This document shows, piece by piece, positions 34,928 to 42,376 of a DNA stretch of 64,000 nt. Origin of the DNA: Halomonas sp. UBA3074. Lineage in GTDB: Bacteria; Pseudomonadota; Gammaproteobacteria; Pseudomonadales; Halomonadaceae. The stretch lies in contig NZ_DFBS01000045.1 in NCBI RefSeq assembly GCF_002366715.1, positions 1 through 64,000 of the forward strand, given 5' to 3'. Each line of letters begins with the position of its first letter. Position 1 is the first letter of the stretch. The notes under the pieces were generated by a model, which saw nothing but the letters and a program-made list of their open reading frames with translations, was not told the origin of the DNA and ran no database searches. The position numbers and the translations under genes are program-made.

Positions 34928-34971
34928 GACTTCACTGTGCCCTATATTCCTAATAAACCAGAGGCACCCTA

Positions 34972-36120
34972 ATGTTAATCGTTCAGCCTTTATCCAGCTT
35001 TGGCGACCGAATATGTGAAGAATTGGACTCATCCAAGGATGGGCAGCGTCAATGGCGAACCTTCGAGTTTGCTGTGGCGTGGGTCAACCAGCCTGGCGCT
35101 AAGAGAATCTTGGAGTCGGCAAAAAACTTTCTCGCTGAGGGCGGGTGTATACGCGCTACTGTGGGCCTGGATTTCAGCAGCACGAGCTACGAAGGTTTAA
35201 GAAGTCTCTTAAACCTCGAGGGTGAGGGGAGTGACATTAAGACTCATGTATTCTTCGACGAGAACCGGGCTTGCACTTTTCATCCGAAGGTTTTTCTCTT
35301 CAAAAATCATGCGCTAGCTCGTCTGTTCGTTGGCTCGAACAACATGACCGGTGCAGGAATGAACACAAATATTGAAGTCGCACTGGGGTTCACAGGAGGC
35401 GTGGATGACGAGACGATCGAGGCGATCCAAGAGACCCTGGAGGGTTGGAGGGACGAAAGCTCGGATTCAAGGGCCCGGCGGCTGACAAGCGAATTTTTGG
35501 AGGAGCTGCATTGCCGAGGCTACGTTAGGACAGAAGAAGAATTAAAAAATAGCCGCGAGTACGAGGCCGGGTCAACACTCTCAGAGCGTGAGCCTCTATT
35601 TGGCAAGAGTAAGACTGGCTCTAACAAACAAGTCAGCAGAGGTGGTAGCCAAGCATTAGATGGTGGCCGTACTACGACTTCTGGCTCAACGGAGGTCTTG
35701 CTAATGCGGGTGAGGCCGAGACGAGATGGTAAGCAGTTCCAGATATCAATGAGGGTGTACCAAGGTTCCTTCATGAACAACGCAGATGAGGTTGTTTCGG
35801 CTGTCAACCATGCGCCCAGAGAGGTTGGCTATAGTAAACGTAATGGAAGGCAGAACACTGCGCGATTCGAAGCTCCAGAGTTGCAAGAAGCCGCAAACCC
35901 AGTTGCTCGATTCCAATGGGTAGGTACTCCTAACAGTGTGCTGCAGTATGAGATTTTTGACGCTGACGATAATGGTGAGGGTGCGAAGATCTACAGAAAG
36001 CTTATGCAGGGCATTTCCACTCCTCCCGTGACTAGGCTAGAGAGGCTGAGTACAGAGACGACGGTTCTCTCAAAGTCAGACAAAGAGAAAGCTCAGTGGT
36101 ATCGAATGGATTACTGTTGA
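34972..36120 (+). CDS. PLD-superfamily nuclease (BfiI/NgoFVII-like restriction candidate)
   Basis: 382 residues. The N-terminal half is a phospholipase-D fold with one HKD-type motif: H104-x-K106 in 'TFHPKVFLF', 'LFVGSNNMTGAG' with N123, and E135 in 'NTNIEV'. This matches the pattern of single-motif PLD restriction nucleases that work as dimers without metal ions. The C-terminal half (about 200-382) has no recognised motif and could be the DNA-recognition domain. Two C5-cytosine methyltransferase genes follow on the same strand after a 664-bp gap, so a type II-like restriction-modification role is likely. Nuclease specificity is unknown. Confidence 0.75.
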   Translation: MLIVQPLSSFGDRICEELDSSKDGQRQWRTFEFAVAWVNQPGAKRILESAKNFLAEGGCIRATVGLDFSSTSYEGLRSLLNLEGEGSDIKTHVFFDENRACTFHPKVFLFKNHALARLFVGSNNMTGAGMNTNIEVALGFTGGVDDETIEAIQETLEGWRDESSDSRARRLTSEFLEELHCRGYVRTEEELKNSREYEAGSTLSEREPLFGKSKTGSNKQVSRGGSQALDGGRTTTSGSTEVLLMRVRPRRDGKQFQISMRVYQGSFMNNADEVVSAVNHAPREVGYSKRNGRQNTARFEAPELQEAANPVARFQWVGTPNSVLQYEIFDADDNGEGAKIYRKLMQGISTPPVTRLERLSTETTVLSKSDKEKAQWYRMDYC

Positions 36121-36784
36121 TTGCAGTTCAGGAGGCCACATCCATTCCTTTTACAGGATAAGGGAAAGAGATAATGTGGCCGCATTCGTTATAGTAAAAA
36201 GGCAGGCAGCTTCTTGCGCTGCTCCCCACAGTACGTATTATCATTAAAATGAGGTTCGCCAACAGCGCTCGATACAGGCCCGTGTGTCCACAGTGTCGAA
36301 ATCATAAGTTAGCGGAGTGTAAGAATTTCCTTAACTGAATTTCAGGCTGGATATTCTTCGGTTTGGCATAAGACATGTATTTTTAAGCAGTATTCTTAAG
36401 TTTTAATATTGGGTCTTATTGTTTTTAAATATTATTTTATACTTTCGAGTGAGGTGGCGGAGTACTTGACAGACTTTCATAAAATAATAATTTTTCAAAA
36501 GTTTTGGTCAAGTTTGTATAGAGCTATAATTTAACTAACGCCCAAGTATATGAAAAGCTCCTTTAGTTTTTCATCTCCAGGCTAAATTTATATTAAGTGT
36601 CTCTTGATTCTTACCACTAAGAATAACCTAAAGAAAGAAATTACATCCATGTAATAATATTGGTCGTTTCGGAATCAATCATGTCTTATATATTGACTAT
36701 AAGTAATAGGCAAGGTATAATCGGATACTATTTAAACAGTAAAATTCAAAGTTAAATTGGCTTCTGTCAGAGTGGTCCATATCG
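36121..36784. other. 664-bp AT-rich gap between the PLD nuclease and methyltransferases
   Basis: No gene was seen. GGCCACAT/ATGTGGCC (36134-36141 with 36174-36181) forms a hairpin soon after the PLD stop codon and may be a terminator. The rest is strongly AT-rich and ends with the methyltransferase promoter at 36693-36721. The separate promoter would let methylation be expressed independently of the nuclease. Confidence 0.55.
36693..36721 (+). promoter_or_regulatory. Strong sigma70 promoter for the methyltransferase pair
   Basis: TTGACT (36693-36698) and a consensus TATAAT (36716-36721) are separated by exactly 17 bp. The start would be near 36728, leaving a leader of about 57 bases before ATG 36785. 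Confidence 0.75.
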
Positions 36785-37957
36785 ATGAGCGATAAAAAAT
36801 TGAAAGTCCTAGATCTTTTTTGCGGGACTGGCGCATTGTCTTATGGGCTAACGCAGTCCAATCCATTTTTACAAGTTGTAGGTGGCATTGACTTAAATAA
36901 GTCTGCGGCGAAGACTGCTGCAATAAATCATCCTGGTGCTAAGATAATTTGTGATGACATTAATAATTTCAGTGCCAAGCAAATGGCTGACAAGATTGGT
37001 GTGTCCCATGTAGATATAATTGTAGGGGGGCCGCCCTGCCAAGGTTTTTCATCAATCCGTCCGACGAGAGGACAAGGATTAGAAGATCCGCGGAACTTCC
37101 TTTACAAAAAATATGTAGACTATGTTGCTACGTTACGACCTACAGCTTTTTTGCTTGAGAATGTTGTAGGCATTATAGGTGCTAATGGCGGTGAGTTACT
37201 AAACTCAATTATATTGTCGTTTCATAAGATTGGTTATGATGTTGATTGGCGAGTTTTGAATGCTGCCAACTATGGTGTTCCCCAAAAGCGAGAACGCTTT
37301 TTTATGATCGGGATCAAGCGATCATCAGTAAAAACATCTATTATTAAATTTCCGACTCCTACACACAGGTTTTCAGGGAGAGTGATAGGCACTAGGATCA
37401 AAGATAAGTACATTCAGCACCCAGATGATGGACTGCCTGCAGTCACGCTTTGGGAGGCGCTATCTGATCTTCCTAGTTTACAGTCTGGGCAGGAGAGCGA
37501 CATGTATGCTCATGCTCCCCTTAATTCTTATCAAATCGTTAGAAGAGCAGGTGCTCCAGAAAATCTACTCCTTCATCAGGCTGCAAATCATTCACCGAAA
37601 ATGCTTGAGGTGATTAAGCATGCTGGGCACAGCAAAAGTTGCCTGCCTAAAGGAATGGTGAGTAGCGGATATAGTTCATGCTACTCCCGGTTAGAAAAAT
37701 ATAAACCTTCGACTACGATCACTGTCAAATTTACATCTCCTGCATCTAGTAAATGCATTCACCCAGTTGATGATAGAGCAATTACTCCGAGAGAAGCAGC
37801 TAGAATTCAAAGTTTTGATGATTCTTTTGTTTTCTGTGGATCAAAAACAGATATAGCCTCGCAAATAGGCAATGCAGTACCTCCCTTATTGAGTGGTGCG
37901 TTTAGCGATATCTTTAGTGAAGTGTTAGCTTCAAAAGTGGCGGTAGAAGAGGTATGA
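36785..37957 (+). CDS. C5-cytosine DNA methyltransferase (first of a pair)
   Basis: 390 residues with the ordered Dcm-type motifs: I 'LDLFCGTGALSYGL', IV 'GGPPCQGFSSIRP' with the catalytic Cys, VI 'LLENVVG', VIII 'QKRERFFMIG', IX 'ITPREAARIQSF' and X 'QIGNAVPPLL'. The variable region between VIII and IX recognises the DNA site. Its last four bases overlap the start of the second methyltransferase (ATGA), so the two are translationally coupled. The gene is far more AT-rich than the host core, consistent with transfer. Two C5 enzymes would be needed if the recognised site is asymmetric. Confidence 0.93.
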   Translation: MSDKKLKVLDLFCGTGALSYGLTQSNPFLQVVGGIDLNKSAAKTAAINHPGAKIICDDINNFSAKQMADKIGVSHVDIIVGGPPCQGFSSIRPTRGQGLEDPRNFLYKKYVDYVATLRPTAFLLENVVGIIGANGGELLNSIILSFHKIGYDVDWRVLNAANYGVPQKRERFFMIGIKRSSVKTSIIKFPTPTHRFSGRVIGTRIKDKYIQHPDDGLPAVTLWEALSDLPSLQSGQESDMYAHAPLNSYQIVRRAGAPENLLLHQAANHSPKMLEVIKHAGHSKSCLPKGMVSSGYSSCYSRLEKYKPSTTITVKFTSPASSKCIHPVDDRAITPREAARIQSFDDSFVFCGSKTDIASQIGNAVPPLLSGAFSDIFSEVLASKVAVEEV

Positions 37958-39300
37958 CTACTCACATACAGGAAGAACTTTTTGGCAATGAAGCTAATGA
38001 TTCTAGGTTTTTAGTTTCTCAAAATATTACAAAAGAATTAAGTGCCGTCTGCCTGTTCTCTTCCGCAGGAATAGGAGAGTTAGGTGTTGAGCGAGCGGGT
38101 GTAAAAATCAAGTTAGCAAACGAAATTATTCCGCTGCGAGCAGCTTGCTATAAAAATAATTTTAAAAACGGAGAGATGCTAGAGGGAGACATTAACGAAG
38201 TCAAAGAAGAATTCGTAGTTAAAGCTAAAGAGCTTCTTAACGGAGATGAGCTCTTTTTGCTTTATGCTACTCCCCCCTGCCAGGGAATGTCTTCTAACGG
38301 GATGGGTCGCTTAAAATGGGAAATTTCACAAGGAACAAGAGTGAAAGAAGATGAGCGGAATAGGCTCATTATTCCTGCTGTAGAAATAATAATAGCTTTA
38401 AAGCCAAAGTGGGTTATTTTTGAGAACGTGCCGGGTATGATGAACACGGAAATTAGGACTCATGGCAACCACTTTGAGAATGTCATCGATTATCTAAAAA
38501 GAAACCTGGGAAGTGAATATACAGGTCGAGCTGAGGTTGTCGCATGTCAAGACTACGGCATCCCTCAACTGAGAAAACGATTAGTTACTATTTTCACCAG
38601 AGATGAAAATGGTAAAAAATACTTTAAATCTAACGGAGGGTCTTTTTTTTCCCCACAGATGAAGGAGAAACGTCAATCTTTGAGAGAGGCCATAGGCCAT
38701 CTTCCACCGTTAGATGCTACTCAAGGAAACAACGCTGATCCAGGCTTTCATCCGCAGCATTACGTTCCAATAATGAATGAGATGAAGTACTGGTGGGTTG
38801 AAAACACTCGAGAAGGCGAAACTGCATTCAATAACCAGTGTACAAATCCAAAGTGTGGCTATTCTAAAAACCCTGGTCATAAAGATATTAAAGTAGATGG
38901 TAAGTGGGTGTCTTCTAAAGAAATCCCTATTCATTGTCAAAAGTGTGGAGTACTGCTTCCCAGGCCAGTCGTAAAAGAAAAAGAGGGCAATTTCCGGTTG
39001 CTAAAGGGTTTTCATTCTGCATACAGAAGGATGAGATGGGACGAGCCTGCCCGCACCTTGACTCAAAACTTTATCTACGAAGCTTCGGATAACAAGATTC
39101 ATCCAGATCAAAATCGTGTGCTCTCAATTTATGAGGCGATGGTTATTCAAACTATAGATAGATACGATTATTCCTTTGAGGCGTTAGGGAAACCTATGAG
39201 TACTTCAAAAATCGCAGAAGTCATAGGGGAGTCGGTTCCACCTTATCTAATCGAGAAGATATGCAAAATGATGGTCAAAGTTAGCAGCCATGAGTGCTAG
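37954..39300 (+). CDS. C5-cytosine DNA methyltransferase with zinc-finger-like insert (second of a pair)
   Basis: 448 residues. Divergent C5-methyltransferase motifs: I 'CLFSSAGIGELGVERAG', IV 'ATPPCQGMSSNG' (catalytic Cys), VI 'FENVPG', VIII 'QLRKRLVTIF', IX around 'RTLTQNFIYEASDNKI' and X 'IGESVPPYL'. In the target-recognition part, 'CTNPKCGYS' and later 'CQKCG' supply four cysteines that could bind zinc. This insert is absent from its upstream partner. Coupled to the first gene by an ATGA overlap. It is the last coding gene before the right end of the element. Confidence 0.9.
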   Translation: MTTHIQEELFGNEANDSRFLVSQNITKELSAVCLFSSAGIGELGVERAGVKIKLANEIIPLRAACYKNNFKNGEMLEGDINEVKEEFVVKAKELLNGDELFLLYATPPCQGMSSNGMGRLKWEISQGTRVKEDERNRLIIPAVEIIIALKPKWVIFENVPGMMNTEIRTHGNHFENVIDYLKRNLGSEYTGRAEVVACQDYGIPQLRKRLVTIFTRDENGKKYFKSNGGSFFSPQMKEKRQSLREAIGHLPPLDATQGNNADPGFHPQHYVPIMNEMKYWWVENTREGETAFNNQCTNPKCGYSKNPGHKDIKVDGKWVSSKEIPIHCQKCGVLLPRPVVKEKEGNFRLLKGFHSAYRRMRWDEPARTLTQNFIYEASDNKIHPDQNRVLSIYEAMVIQTIDRYDYSFEALGKPMSTSKIAEVIGESVPPYLIEKICKMMVKVSSHEC

Positions 39301-39799
39301 CGCATTGCGGATTTGGTCTGTTCCATCAAACGAAAAAAACTGTGCTGTTCAATATTGATCGCCTTCATGGTGATATCGACGGAAGAATTGATTAAACGTA
39401 CAGAAGTGTGATTTTCGCTCATCATTATTTTGTCGTGTGGTTGCCACTTGGCTGCTAGTAGGGTGAAAGCCATGTGAGTTGTGTAGTCCATGGAAAATGC
39501 TAACTACCTGATAATATTTGGTTTCCACGTTGCAGATGAGACCCAAAAGTTTATTTTGTTGCACTCGTAATCCTTTGCATGCGTTATGGTCAACGACCGC
39601 CACCCTAATAAAAAGTGTTGATCTTCTTTGCGATGGCTAGCTACCCTATAGCTTGCAAACAATTCTGGTTGAAATACCTTTCCTAATGATTCCATGCCAT
39701 GCAATGTGGGGAGTAAATCGGGGAGTAGGTTCGTAAATATTTTCCTTTAATAATTGTAATTCATTGTTTTAAATTATGTTTTTTTGTTGGCTCAATGTT
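39301..39799. other. Right-end region of the element
   Basis: About 500 bp without a supported gene; short minus-strand frames here look accidental. TGGGGAGTA (39707-39715) and CGGGGAGTA (39719-39727) repeat the arm-type sequence seen near attL. The stretch then becomes A/T-rich up to attR. Confidence 0.6.
39707..39727. repeat. Two GGGGAGTA arm-type repeats near attR
   Basis: TGGGGAGTA at 39707-39715 and CGGGGAGTA at 39719-39727 are direct repeats with the same 12-bp spacing as the first two copies near attL (20840 and 20852). This supports a function in integration or excision. Confidence 0.65.
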
Positions 39800-39820
39800 C
39801 AGATTCAGAATATTGAGTGA
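39800..39820. repeat. attR: 21-bp direct repeat
   Basis: An exact copy of the yicC 3' end at 20713-20733, including its TGA. Excision between the two would release about 19.1 kb and leave one intact yicC end. Confidence 0.9.
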
Positions 39821-39845
39821 TATTTCTCGCAGCTAACGATCATTG

Positions 39846-41144
39846 TTAGCCGTTAGGCAGGCGAAAGTCAGTATGTAGGCGCTTCCAATGTTCTCGAAGC
39901 GCCTGCTTATGAGGCTCATACATGGGCAACCCTATCAATGCGTTTGGCCACAGGGTGCTCGCTTTATCAAGCGTGTCATCTAGGTGAGGCTTGATTAAGC
40001 GCCAAGGAATATCGGCTTGTTTAGCCCATTGCTGAAAGCTTTCCATGGAAGTTTGATACCACGCTTTTTGGCCCGCCAAATTGAGCGCAGTAGTACGTTC
40101 GTTTTCCAGATATACGCTGGTGGTCACAATATCGTAAGCGGGTGATAACCGTGGTGTGTAGCGGTCAGCGTACAAAAGGCTCCAGTTTTTTAAGTGCGCA
40201 TCGCCATTGGCTAGCAAAATATTTACCAGCAGGCGTCGGGCAAATTGCTGGGCATCCGTAATAGCATCGCCGGAAAACTGGTACAAAATACGGCCGATTT
40301 GCTCATAGTTAGCCGAGCCATACTTCTCATGGGGATATTTCGCTAAGACTTGAGCAAAATCTTCCATATGAACGCGCTCGGTGCCGTGCACTCCGCTTTG
40401 ACGATCGAAACGCTTGATAGCAAACGCCATAGGCTCTTCTGGTAAACGGATAGCAGGCAGATTGTCTAACGTATCAAGCGCAACCAAGCGAGTTTCGGGC
40501 ATATCGATGCCTGCCAGGGCCGCCAGTTGCATTGCCGAAAATTCGTTTAAAGGAACGTAAGCATGTTGGGTCGAGGGCGTTTTGATAATCCACTCACCCA
40601 ACGCCTCATGGCCATCATTGACGGCGCTATGGACTAAGTTATAACGGCCATCTTTCTCCTTCATGGAGAATTTCATCTGTACGCCAGCTAACGAGAATTT
40701 ATTACCAGGCGTTAGCATCGGCGGGTATTCGATTGTTTCAGGTCTTGCGTGTGGCAACCTAGCCAGCACCTTGTCCGGGACGTTGTCTGGTGATAGTGGG
40801 CGTGCAATGAGAGCACCTGGGAGGTCAAGACCAAGCCATGCTAGAAGAGAGAACTCATGGTCAATATGGGTTTTTAAACTATGCGCGAGCAGCTCACGTA
40901 GCGCACCTTCAGGCAGCAGGTTAGATAACAAGGGATGCAACCGTTGGTGCTTCGACCAGTCTCTCGCTAAAATTTCCTCAGCGTTAGGAAAATTAGGGTG
41001 CGTAATCAAGCTGAGCGTTGGGCGCTCAGGGGTGTGACGAAACTCATCATCGAACAGCAGAATATTCTTGCCGTGGGAGTAACCCGCAAGATGGCCCACC
41101 ACGCTCCCATGCAGAGAGAGCTGCAGAATGCTCAATCGATCCAT
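39846..41144 (-). CDS. hipA: HipA-type serine/threonine kinase toxin
   Basis: 432 residues of the HipA family. The N-terminal subdomain ('LGLDLPGALIARPL') is followed by the gating-loop region 'FSLAGVQMKFSM', the substrate-anchoring 'IIKTPSTQHAYVPLNEFSAM', the catalytic loop 'LLANGDAHLKNWSLLY' (Asp and Asn) and the metal-binding 'LSPAYDIV'. HipA phosphorylates a tRNA synthetase (GltX in E. coli) and stops growth. It lies 19 bases downstream of the hipB-type gene, as in classic hipBA operons. The catalytic residues look intact. It begins just outside attR. Confidence 0.92.
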   Translation of the reverse strand: MDRLSILQLSLHGSVVGHLAGYSHGKNILLFDDEFRHTPERPTLSLITHPNFPNAEEILARDWSKHQRLHPLLSNLLPEGALRELLAHSLKTHIDHEFSLLAWLGLDLPGALIARPLSPDNVPDKVLARLPHARPETIEYPPMLTPGNKFSLAGVQMKFSMKEKDGRYNLVHSAVNDGHEALGEWIIKTPSTQHAYVPLNEFSAMQLAALAGIDMPETRLVALDTLDNLPAIRLPEEPMAFAIKRFDRQSGVHGTERVHMEDFAQVLAKYPHEKYGSANYEQIGRILYQFSGDAITDAQQFARRLLVNILLANGDAHLKNWSLLYADRYTPRLSPAYDIVTTSVYLENERTTALNLAGQKAWYQTSMESFQQWAKQADIPWRLIKPHLDDTLDKASTLWPNALIGLPMYEPHKQALREHWKRLHTDFRLPNG

Positions 41145-41163
41145 TTAGCCCGCCTTTAAACGG

Positions 41164-41475
41164 TTAATCATCCCCTAATAAGCCTTTCCAAGGATTATCG
41201 ATGACGCTATCGCTGGTATCTTCCTCACTGGGAGCAGGAGCCTCTGCTATATGGCCTGCGAGTAGAGCCAACACGGCGTCGCGCTTTTCATGGGGGATCA
41301 ACATAATCTCGCTATTCAGCCCTTTAGCCACCAGCTCTAACGTGCTGAGGCGCGGGTTACCACTGGCTTCAAGCCGCTGATACTGCTGGCGCGACATTCC
41401 CACCCGCATTTGCATGTCACTCTGCTTGAAACCCAGCTCAACACGGCGCGTTTTGATCTGATCCAGTAACGGCAT
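41164..41475 (-). CDS. hipB: HipB-type XRE antitoxin
   Basis: 103 residues. An XRE helix-turn-helix lies in 'IKTRRVELGFKQSDMQMRVG', followed by 'MSRQQYQRLEASGNPRLSTL', with a C-terminal acidic tail ('APAPSEEDTSDS') that ends 'PWKGLLGD'. HipB dimers bind HipA and repress the operon. The frame is open to 41520 but ATG 41475 matches the family start. Nested inverted repeats upstream (41492-41548) look like its operators. Confidence 0.9.
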   Translation of the reverse strand: MPLLDQIKTRRVELGFKQSDMQMRVGMSRQQYQRLEASGNPRLSTLELVAKGLNSEIMLIPHEKRDAVLALLAGHIAEAPAPSEEDTSDSVIDNPWKGLLGDD

Positions 41476-41491
41476 AGTGATGTCGTCAAAT

Positions 41492-41548
41492 AAGTTGCTT
41501 TTTAGTCTATAGCAACACATTAGTTGCTATTTTTTTAAAAAGCAATTT
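41492..41548. promoter_or_regulatory. Nested inverted repeats: HipB operator region
   Basis: The inner perfect repeat is ATAGCAAC (41509-41516) with GTTGCTAT (41523-41530). The outer repeat is AGTTGCTTTTT (41493-41503) with AAAAAGCAATT (41537-41547). All four arms share the GTTGCT/AGCAA core, as expected for cooperative HipB sites. Confidence 0.7.
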
Positions 41549-41637
41549 ATACGATGACATTTTGGCCAAACTGGAATGAATATTATGATTGCTGATAGCG
41601 AAATGGACATGGTTAACAGGAAATTTTAGCACTATAA

Positions 41638-41651
41638 TCCGGTTAACCGGA
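41638..41651. promoter_or_regulatory. 14-bp palindromic operator at the -10 of the 41677 gene
   Basis: TCCGGTTAACCGGA is a perfect palindrome that begins on the last base of a consensus TATAAT (41633-41638) and lies 25 bases ahead of the GTG start. The downstream XRE-metallopeptidase is the obvious candidate to bind it. Confidence 0.65.
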
Positions 41652-41676
41652 TCGCTTTCCTGCCCAGGAGTCGCTC

Positions 41677-42375
41677 GTGAATCAAGCCGAACTGAATAAA
41701 GAAGAGCTGTGCCGCTATATTTGCCAGGAATTACCTCGCCATCGCTTACAGCAAATGCTCGAAAGCATCGAAGCGGCTTTTCAGAAGAGTGATAGCCATC
41801 TCAAAGAGACGTATAAGCATGTGCCGCTGGCAGGGCCAGGGCCGCAGTCCCATCATTTCACGGTGCAGGAAGCTCTGCTAAGCCTGCCAAAAGATGAAAA
41901 ATTTGAAGCGAGTAACCAAGCGACTAAGCCTGCGGGCGGCTATTACGCACTTATTCGTGCAGGTACCATGCAAATCACTACCAGCGTTATTACGATGGGT
42001 AGGACACCTCCTATTCGAGATGCTAAATTCCGGCGCGATCTTAGGAGGGAAAATGAACGGCTGGAGAAACAACATCCTGATCTTTTTAAGGCATCCGCCT
42101 CACTTTTAGGGCCTAGCCAAGAGAATCTTCATGCGTTATTGCTGCCTCACACAACAAAGTGGTCAGAAAGTGATCACAGTAGCCCAATCTGTGTGACTCT
42201 AGCGGTGCCCTACAGTGATCCTAGTGCAGGCTTTCATTTGTATATGGATATAGGCCAGCTGTGGCAGTACTACAGTGAAGCAGGCGAGGAGGTAGAAGAT
42301 ATTGCCTATCCGACCCTGCGTGATAGGATGCGTCGCGCCGAGAGTCTAGATCAACGTGAAGATGGAAACGAGTGA
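41677..42375 (+). CDS. Unrecognised protein paired with an XRE-ImmA/IrrE protein
   Basis: 232 residues, soluble, no signal peptide or membrane segment. GTG 41677 has CAGGAG six bases upstream. No family was recognised. Visible blocks are a helical N-terminus ('ELPRHRLQQMLESIEAAFQK'), a Gly-Pro loop ('VPLAGPGPQSHHF'), a basic helix ('DAKFRRDLRRENERLEKQHP') and a C-terminal beta-like part ('HLYMDIGQLWQYY'). The stop codon is one base from the possible ATG 42377 of the XRE-ImmA gene, so they form an operon with an operator over the promoter. This is the layout of a toxin/effector with a regulator, but its function is unknown. Confidence 0.7.
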   Translation: MNQAELNKEELCRYICQELPRHRLQQMLESIEAAFQKSDSHLKETYKHVPLAGPGPQSHHFTVQEALLSLPKDEKFEASNQATKPAGGYYALIRAGTMQITTSVITMGRTPPIRDAKFRRDLRRENERLEKQHPDLFKASASLLGPSQENLHALLLPHTTKWSESDHSSPICVTLAVPYSDPSAGFHLYMDIGQLWQYYSEAGEEVEDIAYPTLRDRMRRAESLDQREDGNE

Positions 42376-42376
42376 C

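Larger units (their letters stand above)
34047..34971. other. 925-bp gene-poor region before the PLD nuclease gene
   Basis: No convincing gene. A minus-strand frame of 52 codons (34101-34259) is open but unrecognised. The region holds a 17-bp perfect inverted repeat at 34363-34398, TATAAT at 34794-34799, and three stem-loops at 34816-34861, 34868-34882 and 34901-34927 just ahead of the PLD gene. It probably contains the promoter and leader of that gene. Confidence 0.45.
20713..39820. mobile_element. ~19.1-kb integrative element in the yicC 3' end
   Basis: Bounded by a perfect 21-bp repeat, with a P4-type integrase next to attL, arm-type repeats at both ends, AlpA and XRE regulators, two Gp2-like replication proteins, and DUF932, ERF and YqaJ genes. 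No structural phage genes and no conjugation apparatus were seen, so it looks like a satellite or mobilisable island dependent on a helper. Cargo includes AbiF, a DUF262/DUF1524 nuclease and a PLD nuclease with two C5 methyltransferases. The 3' end of yicC is a known integration site for SXT-mobilised genomic islands. Confidence 0.88.

Noticed and set aside
36466..36530. TTGACA near 36466 and TATAAT at 36525 as further promoters
   Set aside because: The -35/-10 pairs have poor spacing; the pair at 36693-36721 is much better.
39349..39603. 84-codon minus-strand frame near the right end of the element
   Set aside because: Overlaps another accidental frame, no ribosome binding site, and no family resemblance.
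20713..39820. tRNA gene as the attachment target
   Set aside because: The direct repeat is the 3' end of yicC and no tRNA-like fold was found near either end.
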